A DNA stretch of 51,796 nt from Flavobacteriales bacterium (lineage in GTDB: Bacteria > Bacteroidota > Bacteroidia > Flavobacteriales_E > Vicingaceae): positions 1 to 51,796 of the forward strand of contig NVUQ01000018.1 in NCBI GenBank assembly GCA_002401955.1, read 5' to 3'. A program made the translations under genes and the position numbers. The notes beneath the pieces are model-generated. The model had not been told where the DNA came from. It worked only from the letters and a program-made list of their open reading frames with translations, and did not search any database. This document shows, piece after piece, positions 9,865 to 18,466 of this stretch. Numbering within the stretch: the stretch's first letter is position 1; every line of letters starts with the position of its first letter.

Positions 9865-11586
9865 ATGAAGATTATTGATAAAATAAATAAAGAACTTAAA
9901 AGCGATAAAATATTTTATTCGTTTGAATATTTCCCGCCTAAAACAGAAACGGGCAAACAAAATCTGTACTTCAAACTGGAGAAAATGGGCAAATTGGAAC
10001 CCCTATTTATTGACGTTACTTGGGGTGCAGGAGGTAGCACCTCTGATTTAACCATGGAAATATGTTCGAACACTCAGAACATTTTGAGTTTAGAATCTCA
10101 AATGCATTTAACATGCACCAATATTGACGAAGATGTTTTAAAACAAACCCTAGAAACAGCCAAAGAAAATAACATCCGTAATATTTTAGCCTTAAGAGGC
10201 GATCCTTCAATAGGAAGCGATCATTGGGAAGCTAGTGATCAAAATTTTAAATACGCCATTGATCTGGTAAAATACATCAGAAAAAACTATGGTGATTATT
10301 TCGGAATAAGTGTAGCAGGATATCCCGAAGGGCATCCTCAGGGCGATTATAAATCTGACCTCAACTTTTTAAAACAAAAGGTAGATGCAGGTGCTGATTT
10401 TGTGATTACACAATTATTTTATGATGTTGATTTGTTTTTAAAATTTCATGATGACTGCAGAGCCATAGGCATTAATTGCCCCATTTTACCTGGAATCCTC
10501 CCCATCGTAAACTATGACAACTTTAAAAAACTGACTGAATTTTGTAAAATAAAAATTCCTGAATATATTTTAGCTGATTTAGAACCGATAAAAAATGACG
10601 ACAAAAAAGTAGCGGAATACGGCATTCAATTGTCCATTAAAATGTGTCAAAAATTAATTGACAACAACATCAATTATCTTCACCTATACACTCTTAACAG
10701 AGAAAGCAGTTGTGTTAAAATTATTGAAGGCTTGGATTTAACCAAAGATTTACATGAAAAAAGAGCTTTCCCATGGAAACCACGAATAGGAAGCGATGAA
10801 AATGTGCGGCCTATTTTCTGGAACAACACCATAGAGTATTACCTACAAAGAACTTCCGACTGGGAGAAATTTCCAAATGGCAGGTGGGGAAGCATACATG
10901 AATCGCAATACGGAGAAATTCAAGACTATCACCTTTTTAGCATTAGTTTAGGGAGTGTTGAGAACAAAAGAGCCATGTGGGGAGAGGTTAAAAGTTTAAC
11001 CGATGTTGCTCAGGTTTTTATTGATTTTTTAAATTTTAACATCAAATACATTCCTTGGTGCGATAACCTAGCAAATGAAACATCGGTAATCAATAACAAA
11101 TTGGTTGAGCTTAACAAAAAGGGCTATTTTACCATTAACAGTCAGCCAAATGTAAATGGAATGCCTTCCAATCATCCTGATGGATGGGGAGGATCTAATG
11201 GTTACTTGTATCAAAAAGCCTACCTTGAATTATTTGCTTCAAAAGATAGGTTAGATGACATTTTATCGGGAATTGATACCGAAAGATTTTCCTATTGTGC
11301 GGTAAATAAAAAAGGAGACATCATTACCAATTGTGAGGGAGCTACCATTGCTGTTACTTGGGGGATTTTTCCAAATACAGAAATCATCCAACCCACCATT
11401 GTAGATTATGAGAGTTTTTTAATCTGGAAAGAAGATGCTTTTAACCTTTGGTTAACAGAATGGGCAACCATCTATGATAAAAAATCGCCATCACACAAAC
11501 TCATACAAGAAATACACGACAACTTTTACTTGGTTTTCTTTGTTGACAACCATTACATTGATGGTGATATTTTTGACTTATTTTAA
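9865..11586 (+). CDS. metF: Eukaryote-type two-domain methylenetetrahydrofolate reductase
   Basis: Reduces 5,10-methylene-THF to 5-methyl-THF, the methyl donor for methionine synthesis. At 573 residues it is nearly twice the usual bacterial MetF (about 300). Residues 1-295 are the FAD-binding TIM barrel: SFEYFPPKTETG with catalytic Glu21, VTWGAGGS, ALRGDPS with Asp113, AGYPEGHP, GADFVITQLFYD, LHLYTLNRE. Residues about 310-573 align by eye to the SAM-binding regulatory domain of human and yeast enzymes: ENVRPIFW, FPNGRWGS (about 335), IPWCDNLANETS, FTINSQPNVNG (about 423), GGSNGYLYQKAYLE, AVTWGIFPNTEIIQPT (about 495), FWKEDAF-like IWKEDAFNLW. The serine-rich N-terminal phosphoregion of the human protein is absent. 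SAM inhibition is inferred from the domain, not demonstrated. Member of the metG operon. Confidence 0.95.
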   Translation: MKIIDKINKELKSDKIFYSFEYFPPKTETGKQNLYFKLEKMGKLEPLFIDVTWGAGGSTSDLTMEICSNTQNILSLESQMHLTCTNIDEDVLKQTLETAKENNIRNILALRGDPSIGSDHWEASDQNFKYAIDLVKYIRKNYGDYFGISVAGYPEGHPQGDYKSDLNFLKQKVDAGADFVITQLFYDVDLFLKFHDDCRAIGINCPILPGILPIVNYDNFKKLTEFCKIKIPEYILADLEPIKNDDKKVAEYGIQLSIKMCQKLIDNNINYLHLYTLNRESSCVKIIEGLDLTKDLHEKRAFPWKPRIGSDENVRPIFWNNTIEYYLQRTSDWEKFPNGRWGSIHESQYGEIQDYHLFSISLGSVENKRAMWGEVKSLTDVAQVFIDFLNFNIKYIPWCDNLANETSVINNKLVELNKKGYFTINSQPNVNGMPSNHPDGWGGSNGYLYQKAYLELFASKDRLDDILSGIDTERFSYCAVNKKGDIITNCEGATIAVTWGIFPNTEIIQPTIVDYESFLIWKEDAFNLWLTEWATIYDKKSPSHKLIQEIHDNFYLVFFVDNHYIDGDIFDLF

Positions 11587-11622
11587 AAATAGCTTTTTAT
11601 CCATTAACAATCTAAAAAAAAC

Positions 11623-12477
11623 ATGAACGAAAAGAAAAGCAACAACAAAGGTGAAAAACCGAAAAGGAAAGCTGGAACTTACAAAAAAGCTCCTTTAAGA
11701 AAGCCCAACTTTAAGAAACCCAATACTCCTAAAAATAATCCGCACACCAAAGCAGATGATGGAAAAATACGCTTAAACAAATTTTTAGCTCAAGCTGGTA
11801 TTGCATCTCGTAGAGAAGCAGATGTTTTAATTAGCACAGGAGTTGTTACCGTTAATGGTAAAATAATTACCGAAATGGGGTTTAAAGTTTCTCCTGAAGA
11901 TAAAGTAACCTACGGTGGTGAAAGTATTAAAAGTGAAAAGAAAGTTTACTTGTTAATGAACAAGCCTAAAGATTTTATCACTACTGCGGATGATCCTTTT
12001 GGAAGAAGAACAGTTTTACAATTACTAGGTAAATTAAAACAACGCGTTTACCCAGTTGGGAGATTAGACAGGGCTACAACAGGTGTTTTAATGCTAACCA
12101 ACGATGGTGATTTAACCAAAAAATTAACTCACCCTAAATTTGGAGTTAAGAAAATATACAACGTTCATTTAGATAAAAATGTAACTTCTACTCACTTGGA
12201 GCATTTATGTGATGGTTTTGAGTTAGAAGATGGATTTACCAAAGCTGATGTTGCTGCTTATGTAACTTCGAATGGGGATAAAAAAAATCAAATAGGTATT
12301 GAATTACATTCTGGTAAAAACAGAATTATTAGAAGAATGTTTGAGCATTTAGGCTACAATGTAGTTAAGCTTGATAGAGTCTATTTTGCTGGACTAACAA
12401 AAAAAGATATGGCTCGTGGTCAATGGCGTTTCTTATCTGATAAAGAAGTTGGTTTATTAAAAATGAATCAATCATAA
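11623..12477 (+). CDS. RluB/RsuA-family rRNA pseudouridine synthase
   Basis: 284 residues. An N-terminal lysine/arginine/proline-rich tail of about 45 residues (KPNFKKPNTPKNNPHTK) is followed by an S4 RNA-binding domain (IRLNKFLAQAGIASRREAD...GVVTVNGK, about 47-95) and the RsuA/RluB/E/F catalytic domain. Active-site motif PVGRLDRATTGVLMLTNDG contains the catalytic Asp (about 149); later RMFEHLGYNVVKLDRVYF is also typical. Probably modifies 23S rRNA helix 89 (E. coli RluB position) by analogy. It sits 36 nt after metF and 12 nt before the PLP enzyme, on the same strand. Confidence 0.92.
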   Translation: MNEKKSNNKGEKPKRKAGTYKKAPLRKPNFKKPNTPKNNPHTKADDGKIRLNKFLAQAGIASRREADVLISTGVVTVNGKIITEMGFKVSPEDKVTYGGESIKSEKKVYLLMNKPKDFITTADDPFGRRTVLQLLGKLKQRVYPVGRLDRATTGVLMLTNDGDLTKKLTHPKFGVKKIYNVHLDKNVTSTHLEHLCDGFELEDGFTKADVAAYVTSNGDKKNQIGIELHSGKNRIIRRMFEHLGYNVVKLDRVYFAGLTKKDMARGQWRFLSDKEVGLLKMNQS

Positions 12478-12489
12478 AACCAATAATCT

Positions 12490-14352
12490 ATGTTACTGAG
12501 CGATCTCAAAGAGGAAATTATGCAAGACAATAAAATGGTAAATTATATTAAAGCTGTTTTAGAAAACATGCCAAATTCTTGGCTAAATCTAACAACTCAT
12601 CGTTTAGATATTTATGATGAATCATTAGCTAAAACTCAATTTTTAGAGCAATTTGAGGACTTATTTAACAACAACAATTCTGAAGCATCGGCATTAAGCG
12701 AATTACCTACTGCTTATGATTATATCAGATTAGGACATCCTTTATCCTGTTTGCTAGAATGGACAATTGCCAACTTAAATAACACCAACCCCGAAAATGT
12801 AATTAGTTTTTCATCTAAAACAATTCCTGTTTTAGCTATCCTTAGAAAAAACTTATTAACCAATAAAAACACCCAAATTTTATATACCGATAACTTACCT
12901 AGTTGTTTTGATGCTGAAGTAGTAAGAAATATTTATGGCTACAAGTTTGAATTAAAGAAAGTTGAAAGTGTTAATGAAATTTCTGATTTTAATGGTAGTA
13001 GCATTTTCTTTTCACAACAAGAGAATATTTACGACTTTAAAATTGCTTCAACTATTGATTTCATTGTAAATACCAACAACCAATTGGGAAGTATTTTATT
13101 GGCAAATGGTAATGAAGAGTATATCTCAGAAATTCAGCATGTAAGAAGAAGAGAAACCATTGCAATGACTCCTGCCAATACCCTTATTGCATTAAAACAA
13201 CTAACTGGAGAATCTTCTAATACTCAATACAACACAGCATCAGACAAAGAAAGTGTATTAAACTCCATAAAAACAATTACTGAAGCAAATACTAAAGCAG
13301 TAGTTGGTTCTAGCGGATTATCTATACAATATGCTATTGTAATGGGATTAGTTCATGATGCAAATGAAAATCACAAAGGAAAAACCATCAAAATTATTGT
13401 TCCTCCAAACTGTTATGGTGGTACAAACGACCAAGCTAGACGTATTGCTGCTTGTCTTGACAATGTAGAAGTAATGGATTTGCCCGTTGATGGTGGTAAT
13501 GATATGGTAAATAGCATTGACACTGTTTTAGAACAAATTGCTAACGAAAATGCAGTTCCTTATATCATTGCTGAAATTCCAACAAACCCTAGAGTTGAAG
13601 TTCCTGATTTAATAAAATTAAGAGATGTGCTTAGTGCAACTCGTAAAACTAAGTCAGGTGAAACTGCTATTGACCCCGTATTTATATTGGACCAAACATT
13701 TTGTCCAAACGTTCACTTTTTAGGTGAAAATGAGATTCTTTCTTCTGTAAGAACGATAGCTTATGTAAGTGGTTCAAAATTCCCTAGTGGTGGTAAATGT
13801 ACTGCAGGTTATGCTACAGCGAATAAAAAAGCTGAAGGTTTAATGGATAAAATAGATTTGCATCTAAACCTTTGTGATAATGAAGCTACTGATTTACAGT
13901 ATGAAATATTAGCCAAACAAATGCCTTCAATGATTCAAAGAATTGAAGATGCTTACAAATACACTCGTGAATTTGTAAACTTCATTAACGAAACTTTACC
14001 TGAAGCAAAAATTAATTTTGTTTCGGAAGAACTAGCCGAACAAGGGTTTACTCCTTCGGTATTTTCTTTAGACCTACCTACAAAAGGAAACACTGATGAA
14101 GAAAGAGAAACTTACAAAAGAGACTTAAATCTAAAGTTAATCAACTTAATGATTAATGAGATTCCAAATGAAAGCAAGTACTGTGTGAGCTATGGTCAGT
14201 TAAAAGGTTGTTATTGGACTATACCCGCTACATCAACTCAAGGAACTACTAAAGAAGGCGATAAAGATTATATTGCCCGTGTAGCCCTTTCTGCCAATAT
14301 GGATTTAGAATTGCATAAAAAAGTCTTTTTAGATTTTGTTGAGGGGATATAA
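12490..14352 (+). CDS. Oversized Cys/Met-metabolism-type PLP enzyme, substrate unknown
   Basis: 620 residues, against about 390 for ordinary cystathionine gamma-synthase/lyase. The half from about 250 to 480 has the fold-type I pattern: GSSGLSIQYA (cofactor phosphate-binding region), PPNCYGGTNDQARR, IIAEIPTNPRVEVPDL (equivalent of the ETPTNP segment), ILDQTFCPNVHF (Asp that contacts the PLP ring nitrogen), and SGSKFPSGGKCTAGY with the likely Schiff-base Lys near 430. The first about 240 residues and the last about 130 are extensions I cannot assign. An alternative start at ATG 12520 has the better purine-rich lead-in (GAGGAAATT). Its position after metF suggests a role in sulfur amino acid metabolism, which is inference. 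Confidence 0.8.
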   Translation: MLLSDLKEEIMQDNKMVNYIKAVLENMPNSWLNLTTHRLDIYDESLAKTQFLEQFEDLFNNNNSEASALSELPTAYDYIRLGHPLSCLLEWTIANLNNTNPENVISFSSKTIPVLAILRKNLLTNKNTQILYTDNLPSCFDAEVVRNIYGYKFELKKVESVNEISDFNGSSIFFSQQENIYDFKIASTIDFIVNTNNQLGSILLANGNEEYISEIQHVRRRETIAMTPANTLIALKQLTGESSNTQYNTASDKESVLNSIKTITEANTKAVVGSSGLSIQYAIVMGLVHDANENHKGKTIKIIVPPNCYGGTNDQARRIAACLDNVEVMDLPVDGGNDMVNSIDTVLEQIANENAVPYIIAEIPTNPRVEVPDLIKLRDVLSATRKTKSGETAIDPVFILDQTFCPNVHFLGENEILSSVRTIAYVSGSKFPSGGKCTAGYATANKKAEGLMDKIDLHLNLCDNEATDLQYEILAKQMPSMIQRIEDAYKYTREFVNFINETLPEAKINFVSEELAEQGFTPSVFSLDLPTKGNTDEERETYKRDLNLKLINLMINEIPNESKYCVSYGQLKGCYWTIPATSTQGTTKEGDKDYIARVALSANMDLELHKKVFLDFVEGI

Positions 14353-14363
14353 ATTTAAATAAT

Positions 14364-14395
14364 AAAAGCCTGAGTCATATGATTCAGGCTTTTTC
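14364..14395. terminator. Rho-independent terminator between convergent genes
   Basis: AAAAGCCTGA (14364-14373) pairs with TCAGGCTTTT (14384-14393). The U tract works for the + strand PLP-enzyme gene, and the A run on the left makes it usable on the minus strand too, for the sigma-factor operon. On the minus strand it is preceded by TACTAAGAAA (see repeat-like trailer). Confidence 0.85.
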
Positions 14396-14403
14396 TTAGT
14401 AGA
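14391..14403 (-). repeat. TACTAAG trailer motif, copy 1
   Basis: The minus-strand sequence GGTCTACTAAGAAAAA directly precedes a terminator. The same TACTAAG-purine-terminator arrangement follows the tRNA-fMet gene at 21.27 kb and occurs again at 17.98 kb. See findings. Confidence 0.4.
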
Positions 14404-14486
14404 CCGAAGCATTAGATTATCAAAGCAGTATATTGATAACTTCCTAGCCATCTGGAATTTTTCACAACTCCACATCGTTCCTATCC

Positions 14487-15068
14487 CTAATCTTCAAGAT
14501 TACTTATGGTCTCATCAAGCTGTTTAATTAAGGGTTTAAACTGTTTTTTTACTGCTCGCTTATTTAGATACAAGACTCCAATAGAAACCAATAAGACAAA
14601 TCCCATTTTTGTTATCCACATCATAGTTGTTAATGGTAGCCCCATAAAAAACAAGATAGCAATAACAAAAGGTGGTAGAATATACCAGTATAAAATATTG
14701 TCCAACAAAATCATTTGCCTTTTTAGGTAGGAGCGTTGCTGAACAAGGTAATTTCTAAAACTTAAATCGAGATTAGCTGGTTTATGTTTTTTAACATTAC
14801 GAAGCTTATAAACAACAAACAACGCCCAAGGAATAATTAGTAGTGAAGCTATTTTAGTTAGAACATAAGGAATAATTATTGCATAATATATCATCACAGA
14901 TATAACAATAAAGGCGGCTATTATTTCTAAGCTATCTCTAGTTTTTATACTCTTATCAAATTTCTTCAATTTTTGATTCATTTCCATCAATAATTTTGAC
15001 ATTTCAAATTTCACCAACTCTTGTTGAGTTGCATTTTTCCAGATATTTTTTAATTCTTGGTCTAGCAT
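14487..15068 (-). CDS. Membrane protein paired with ECF sigma factor
   Basis: 193 residues with four predicted membrane segments: about 48-70 (IIAAFIVISVMIYYAIIIPYV-like region), about 73-90, about 128-145 and about 150-168, flanked by charged cytoplasmic-looking stretches. The N-terminus (MLDQELKNIWKNATQQELVKFE) resembles short soluble regions of putative anti-sigma partners in Bacteroidota, and the gene starts 5 nt after the sigma-factor stop, so the two are cotranscribed. An anti-sigma role is likely from context, but no zinc-binding or ASD motif is visible. Confidence 0.7.
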   Translation of the reverse strand: MLDQELKNIWKNATQQELVKFEMSKLLMEMNQKLKKFDKSIKTRDSLEIIAAFIVISVMIYYAIIIPYVLTKIASLLIIPWALFVVYKLRNVKKHKPANLDLSFRNYLVQQRSYLKRQMILLDNILYWYILPPFVIAILFFMGLPLTTMMWITKMGFVLLVSIGVLYLNKRAVKKQFKPLIKQLDETISNLED

Positions 15069-15073
15069 AATTT

Positions 15074-15568
15074 TTAGGATTTAAAACAATTAAATAATTT
15101 AGTTCGTATTCGCTTCATTTTTACTGCAATATGATTTTCAGATAAGCCTGTAACCATAGATATTTCTTTATAAGACATATCCTCCAAGAATAACATTACG
15201 ATAGACTTATCTGAATCATTTAGTTTTTTTATGCAATTATAAAGCATAGTAAGTCTAGATGAATTATCCTCATCCATATTAACTTCGAGGTTCTCGATAT
15301 CAACATATTTTATATTTTTAAAAAGCTTTAATTTTTTTGTTCGTTTATGTGATTCTCTCAAACAATTATTTAATGCTATTCGATACATCCATGTACTGAT
15401 TTTTGATTTTTCCTTAAACCCAGGAAGTGATTTCCAAATATTTATAAGCACTTCCTGATAAAGGTCTTGAGCATCTTCTTGGTTAGATGAATAAGCCAGA
15501 CACAATCTGAACAAAGAATCTTTGTTTTTCTCAATAGCACTCAAAAATATTTTGTCGGTTTCTATCAT
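15074..15568 (-). CDS. ECF-type RNA polymerase sigma factor
   Basis: 164 residues. Region 2 (about 10-75) shows YSSNQEDAQDLYQEVLINIWKS and the -10-recognition helix KSKISTWMYRIALNNCLRE. Region 4 (about 108-160) shows LNDSDKSIVMLFLEDMSYKEISMVTGLSEN followed by VKMKRIRTKL, a standard helix-turn-helix. No extra C-terminal domain. First gene of a two-gene unit with the membrane protein downstream; autoregulation would be typical of the family, but I could not identify its target promoter. Confidence 0.95.
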   Translation of the reverse strand: MIETDKIFLSAIEKNKDSLFRLCLAYSSNQEDAQDLYQEVLINIWKSLPGFKEKSKISTWMYRIALNNCLRESHKRTKKLKLFKNIKYVDIENLEVNMDEDNSSRLTMLYNCIKKLNDSDKSIVMLFLEDMSYKEISMVTGLSENHIAVKMKRIRTKLFNCFKS

Positions 15569-15805
15569 TAATTTCCATTTTATTTGTTGCTGTCTATTAG
15601 GTTAGTTACACCAAAGAATAAAATATGACAACTAATTTCAATTAATTTTTCAACTATTGTTTATACATCTAATTTACAAACCCTTAGACAAAATACTTTT
15701 CACTCAACAACTAAAACCGAACTGCGAAAGACTAGTGTCTTATATTGATTATGTTACAAATTTCGTTATAGGAACCAGACAATCTCATTCTAAGCCTATG
15801 GTAAA

Positions 15806-16567
15806 TCAAACTTCCTGTTGAAAAAGTTTATCTTGATTATTCTCCATAAATTTTAAACTCTGTTTATAATCGGATAGGATATTCCTTGGTAAAGATTTAA
15901 CCCATTCAGGATTCTTATCCTTTCTTAACCAAGAATACACGGCTAAAGCATACCCCCATTCCATCTGGTTAAAATAACCTTTAGTTTGAGTTGCCCATCC
16001 ACTATTCGACTGAGAGAAAGAGAAGCAGCTACTTGCACCAAACACACCTAATCCAAAAATGATAGGGAGCATGTCAGTCAAGTATTCATCGTTAACATCC
16101 ATCTCTTTCTTACCCAATAACCAAACGTGCGATAGTTCGTGAGCAATTGTAGAAACTAAATGTACAGGGTTTTGTAGTACTTTTCTTTCAATTCCGACAT
16201 CATACTTACTATCCTCGTTCTTCCCGACATACATTCCCCCTGTTGTTACCTCACCCTCAACTGCATTAACAGGAAAAAACCCTGTTCCTGTCTCAATTCT
16301 ATTTTCCCCTTCATCATAAACCGTGTATATTATATCTTCTTCATCAAGAAACATTATGTAAGATACTATCTCTCCTAACTCATCAAGTGTTGCAGTCTCT
16401 TTATCGAAAGCATTCAACAGCTCTTTCATATTTGAATAAACAGCTACTTCGTGAAAGAACTCTTCTCCAAATTCCAACATCAACCATTGCATTGCATATT
16501 CAATCCATCCCCTCATCTCTTCATCAACAGGACACTTAACTTCTTTATTTTGGAATAGGTTAAACAC
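15806..16567 (-). CDS. Putative HExxH metallopeptidase-like protein coupled to POT transporter
   Basis: 253 residues, no signal peptide or membrane segment, so probably cytoplasmic. The central region holds IAHELSHVWLLG (H143, E144, H147), the zincin HExxH motif, followed 14 residues later by E161 in DEYLTDML, a plausible third zinc ligand of a gluzincin-type site. Cysteine 12 and a small Gly/Ser/Phe-rich segment (GASSCFSFSQSNSG) follow. I do not recognise the family. The start overlaps the end of the peptide-transporter gene by 8 nt (ATGTTTAA), so translation is likely coupled; intracellular cleavage of imported peptides is a reasonable but untested inference. Confidence 0.65.
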   Translation of the reverse strand: MFNLFQNKEVKCPVDEEMRGWIEYAMQWLMLEFGEEFFHEVAVYSNMKELLNAFDKETATLDELGEIVSYIMFLDEEDIIYTVYDEGENRIETGTGFFPVNAVEGEVTTGGMYVGKNEDSKYDVGIERKVLQNPVHLVSTIAHELSHVWLLGKKEMDVNDEYLTDMLPIIFGLGVFGASSCFSFSQSNSGWATQTKGYFNQMEWGYALAVYSWLRKDKNPEWVKSLPRNILSDYKQSLKFMENNQDKLFQQEV

Positions 16568-17804
16568 TATTTTTATAGCTCCGAGTTAGCTTTATTCTTG
16601 TCGTAATAATTAAAGTAACAATCAATCCAACACCAATTAATCCATACATAACAGAACTAAACCCAAGATTAACAAAGGGTTTGTCGTAATAAAAAGAGAT
16701 AAATATACCCGCCAAATATCTAAATATTGTAGCAGGAATAAACACCAAACTAAAAACTATTGCTAAGTACTTGGGGTTTGTTTTTTTAGTTACAATAGAG
16801 TTAAATACTGGTGCAATAAGCATCTCTGCGAAGCTTAATATTATTCCCGAAAAAATTAAAAGAATAACATAATTATCTGTATTATTTTCGGTCAATAGTA
16901 GAAGTATGGCAAATGAAATTGAGGCTATAATAAAACCAATGCCTATTTTGAGAATTCGATTAATGTAAAAGAACGACCAAATTATACATCCAATGATACC
17001 AAACGTTATTGCGAAACATGAATTAATAGAGTGTAAAAAAGGTGTGTATTTCGAAGAACCTACTTGTAATTCATAAACGCCTGTAATTCCAACTTCATAT
17101 ACACCCCAAAATATTCCAATAAGAACAGCAGCTATTATTACATACATCACATTTCTTCCAATATTATTCTCATTTGTTTCTTGATTTGAAATTTCTTTTT
17201 CCCTTATAAAAAAGGGAAACACAATTGAAACAAACATTAAAATCCCACTAACAATAAATCCTAATGCAAAATTTATACCTCCCAAATAACCCATAACCAA
17301 AACACCAATAAACGATCCTACATTAACAGAAGTGTACAATATTGTAAATCCAGCATCTAACAACTTTGTTTTGTTAAGATAAAGTTTCCCGAATTGTGCA
17401 TTAAGGTTTGGTGAATAAAGACCACCTCCTAATGTGATTAATCCAATCCCTATATATATTCCGACACTCGAAGGTATACAAAGTGCAAAAGCTCCTACCC
17501 CCTGTAAAATACCACCAAGAATTATCGAGTTTTTATTTCCAATAAGCAAATCACCTAAAAAGCCACCCATCACCATAGAAAACAAAAGTGCTGTTGTGAA
17601 CCACCCATAAATCATTAGAGCTTCCTTATGAGACATTCCAATTGATTCACTTATCATGTACAAAACAATCAATCCCCTCATACCGTAATAAGCTGCTCTT
17701 TCAATTGCTTTTGAAAGAGTGTATAATACTACTTCTCTAGTATGAACATCCTTAGTTTGTACTCGTTCTATTAATTTTCCTCCTTGATTTATAATATCAT
17801 CCAT
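16560..17804 (-). CDS. POT/PTR family proton-coupled peptide transporter
   Basis: 414 residues, about 12 transmembrane helices. The helix-1 region LSKAIERAAYYGMRGLIVLYMI contains the conserved ExxERxxYYGxR motif of the POT family (residues needed for proton coupling in characterised members). GGFLGDLLIGNK matches the MFS loop 2-3 signature. At 414 residues it is shorter than typical bacterial POTs (about 460-500), lacking the extra HA/HB helices. Followed by the HExxH gene with an 8-nt overlap. Di- or tripeptide uptake is the family function; nitrate or other substrates cannot be excluded. Confidence 0.85.
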   Translation of the reverse strand: MDDIINQGGKLIERVQTKDVHTREVVLYTLSKAIERAAYYGMRGLIVLYMISESIGMSHKEALMIYGWFTTALLFSMVMGGFLGDLLIGNKNSIILGGILQGVGAFALCIPSSVGIYIGIGLITLGGGLYSPNLNAQFGKLYLNKTKLLDAGFTILYTSVNVGSFIGVLVMGYLGGINFALGFIVSGILMFVSIVFPFFIREKEISNQETNENNIGRNVMYVIIAAVLIGIFWGVYEVGITGVYELQVGSSKYTPFLHSINSCFAITFGIIGCIIWSFFYINRILKIGIGFIIASISFAILLLLTENNTDNYVILLIFSGIILSFAEMLIAPVFNSIVTKKTNPKYLAIVFSLVFIPATIFRYLAGIFISFYYDKPFVNLGFSSVMYGLIGVGLIVTLIITTRIKLTRSYKNSV

Positions 17805-17941
17805 TTTCTAAAGATACAAAGTCTTTTTTATTTGATAGATTTGAACATCTGCAAGATTTACGAAGCATAGTAGATGAATCCGTCAATATAATCTTAGATA
17901 ATGCTTAAAAACTTCAACAATAACAATGGAAACAGAAAGGC

Positions 17942-17978
17942 AAAAAAAAAGACCCATCAGTAAAATAACTGATGAGTC
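17942..17978 (-). terminator. Terminator of the SHOCT/DUF2752 operon
   Basis: Minus strand: GAC-U-CAUCAGU, loop UAUUUU, ACUGAUG-G-GUC (11-bp stem counting one U-G pair), then nine U. Strong intrinsic terminator, 80 nt downstream of the last gene (stop at 18059). Confidence 0.85.
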
Positions 17979-17990
17979 TTTCTTAGTAGG
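17979..17990 (-). repeat. TACTAAG trailer motif, copy 2
   Basis: GTCCTACTAAGAAA on the minus strand immediately ahead of the terminator; shares GCTT-GTC-TACTAAGAAA with the 14.39 kb copy and TACTAAG with the trailer of tRNA-fMet. Confidence 0.4.
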
Positions 17991-18058
17991 ACAAGCTGAC
18001 CAATTATCTAACCGACTCGCATGGGACATTGCTGAGGTGGTATCAATGCATAGCCATA

Positions 18059-18466
18059 CTATTGATTAGTATTTACCTTATCAGCTACTTTCTGCATTTC
18101 ATTTTGAGCATATCTCATTACTTCCTTTATTTCATTATGATTTAAAGTCGTTAACATCTTTAAGGCTAAATCTTCATTACTAAGTTTTTCTTCAAATTCA
18201 ATAATACAGCTGTATGTATGATTGGCCTTTAAACAATCACGCATTTTAGATATTATCTCATCATCCATAAATTTTTTCCACTCTTCAACGGTTAAATTAT
18301 TACTTATCCTAACCTCATCCATAGAAGATGAATCTATATTTTTAGAAAGAGACATAATTTTTGGGTAAATAGTAAATCCAGCTGCTATTACAATTGCAAA
18401 TACTATTAATCTTAAAAAGTATTTTGGCTTGTTTGTTATCGATTGCTTTACTTCAATTTTAGCCAT
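18059..18466 (-). CDS. Small single-pass membrane protein, unknown
   Basis: 135 residues: basic N-terminus (MAKIEVKQSITNKPKYFLR), one transmembrane helix at about 19-36 (LIVFAIVIAAGFTIYP), then a charged, helical extracytoplasmic domain with two cysteines (DCLKANHTYSCII) that could form a disulfide. Last gene of the operon, overlapping the preceding gene by 8 nt (ATGGCTAA). No recognised family. Confidence 0.65.
   Translation of the reverse strand: MAKIEVKQSITNKPKYFLRLIVFAIVIAAGFTIYPKIMSLSKNIDSSSMDEVRISNNLTVEEWKKFMDDEIISKMRDCLKANHTYSCIIEFEEKLSNEDLALKMLTTLNHNEIKEVMRYAQNEMQKVADKVNTNQ

Noticed and set aside
14403..14480. Possible degenerate tRNA before the 14.39 kb trailer motif
   Set aside because: No cloverleaf pairing or GTTC-type T loop; only the trailer and terminator resemble the tRNA-fMet 3' flank.
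17985..18058. Possible degenerate tRNA in the 73 nt before the TACTAAG motif
   Set aside because: Length and trailer fit, but no acceptor, D, anticodon or T stems can be formed from the sequence.
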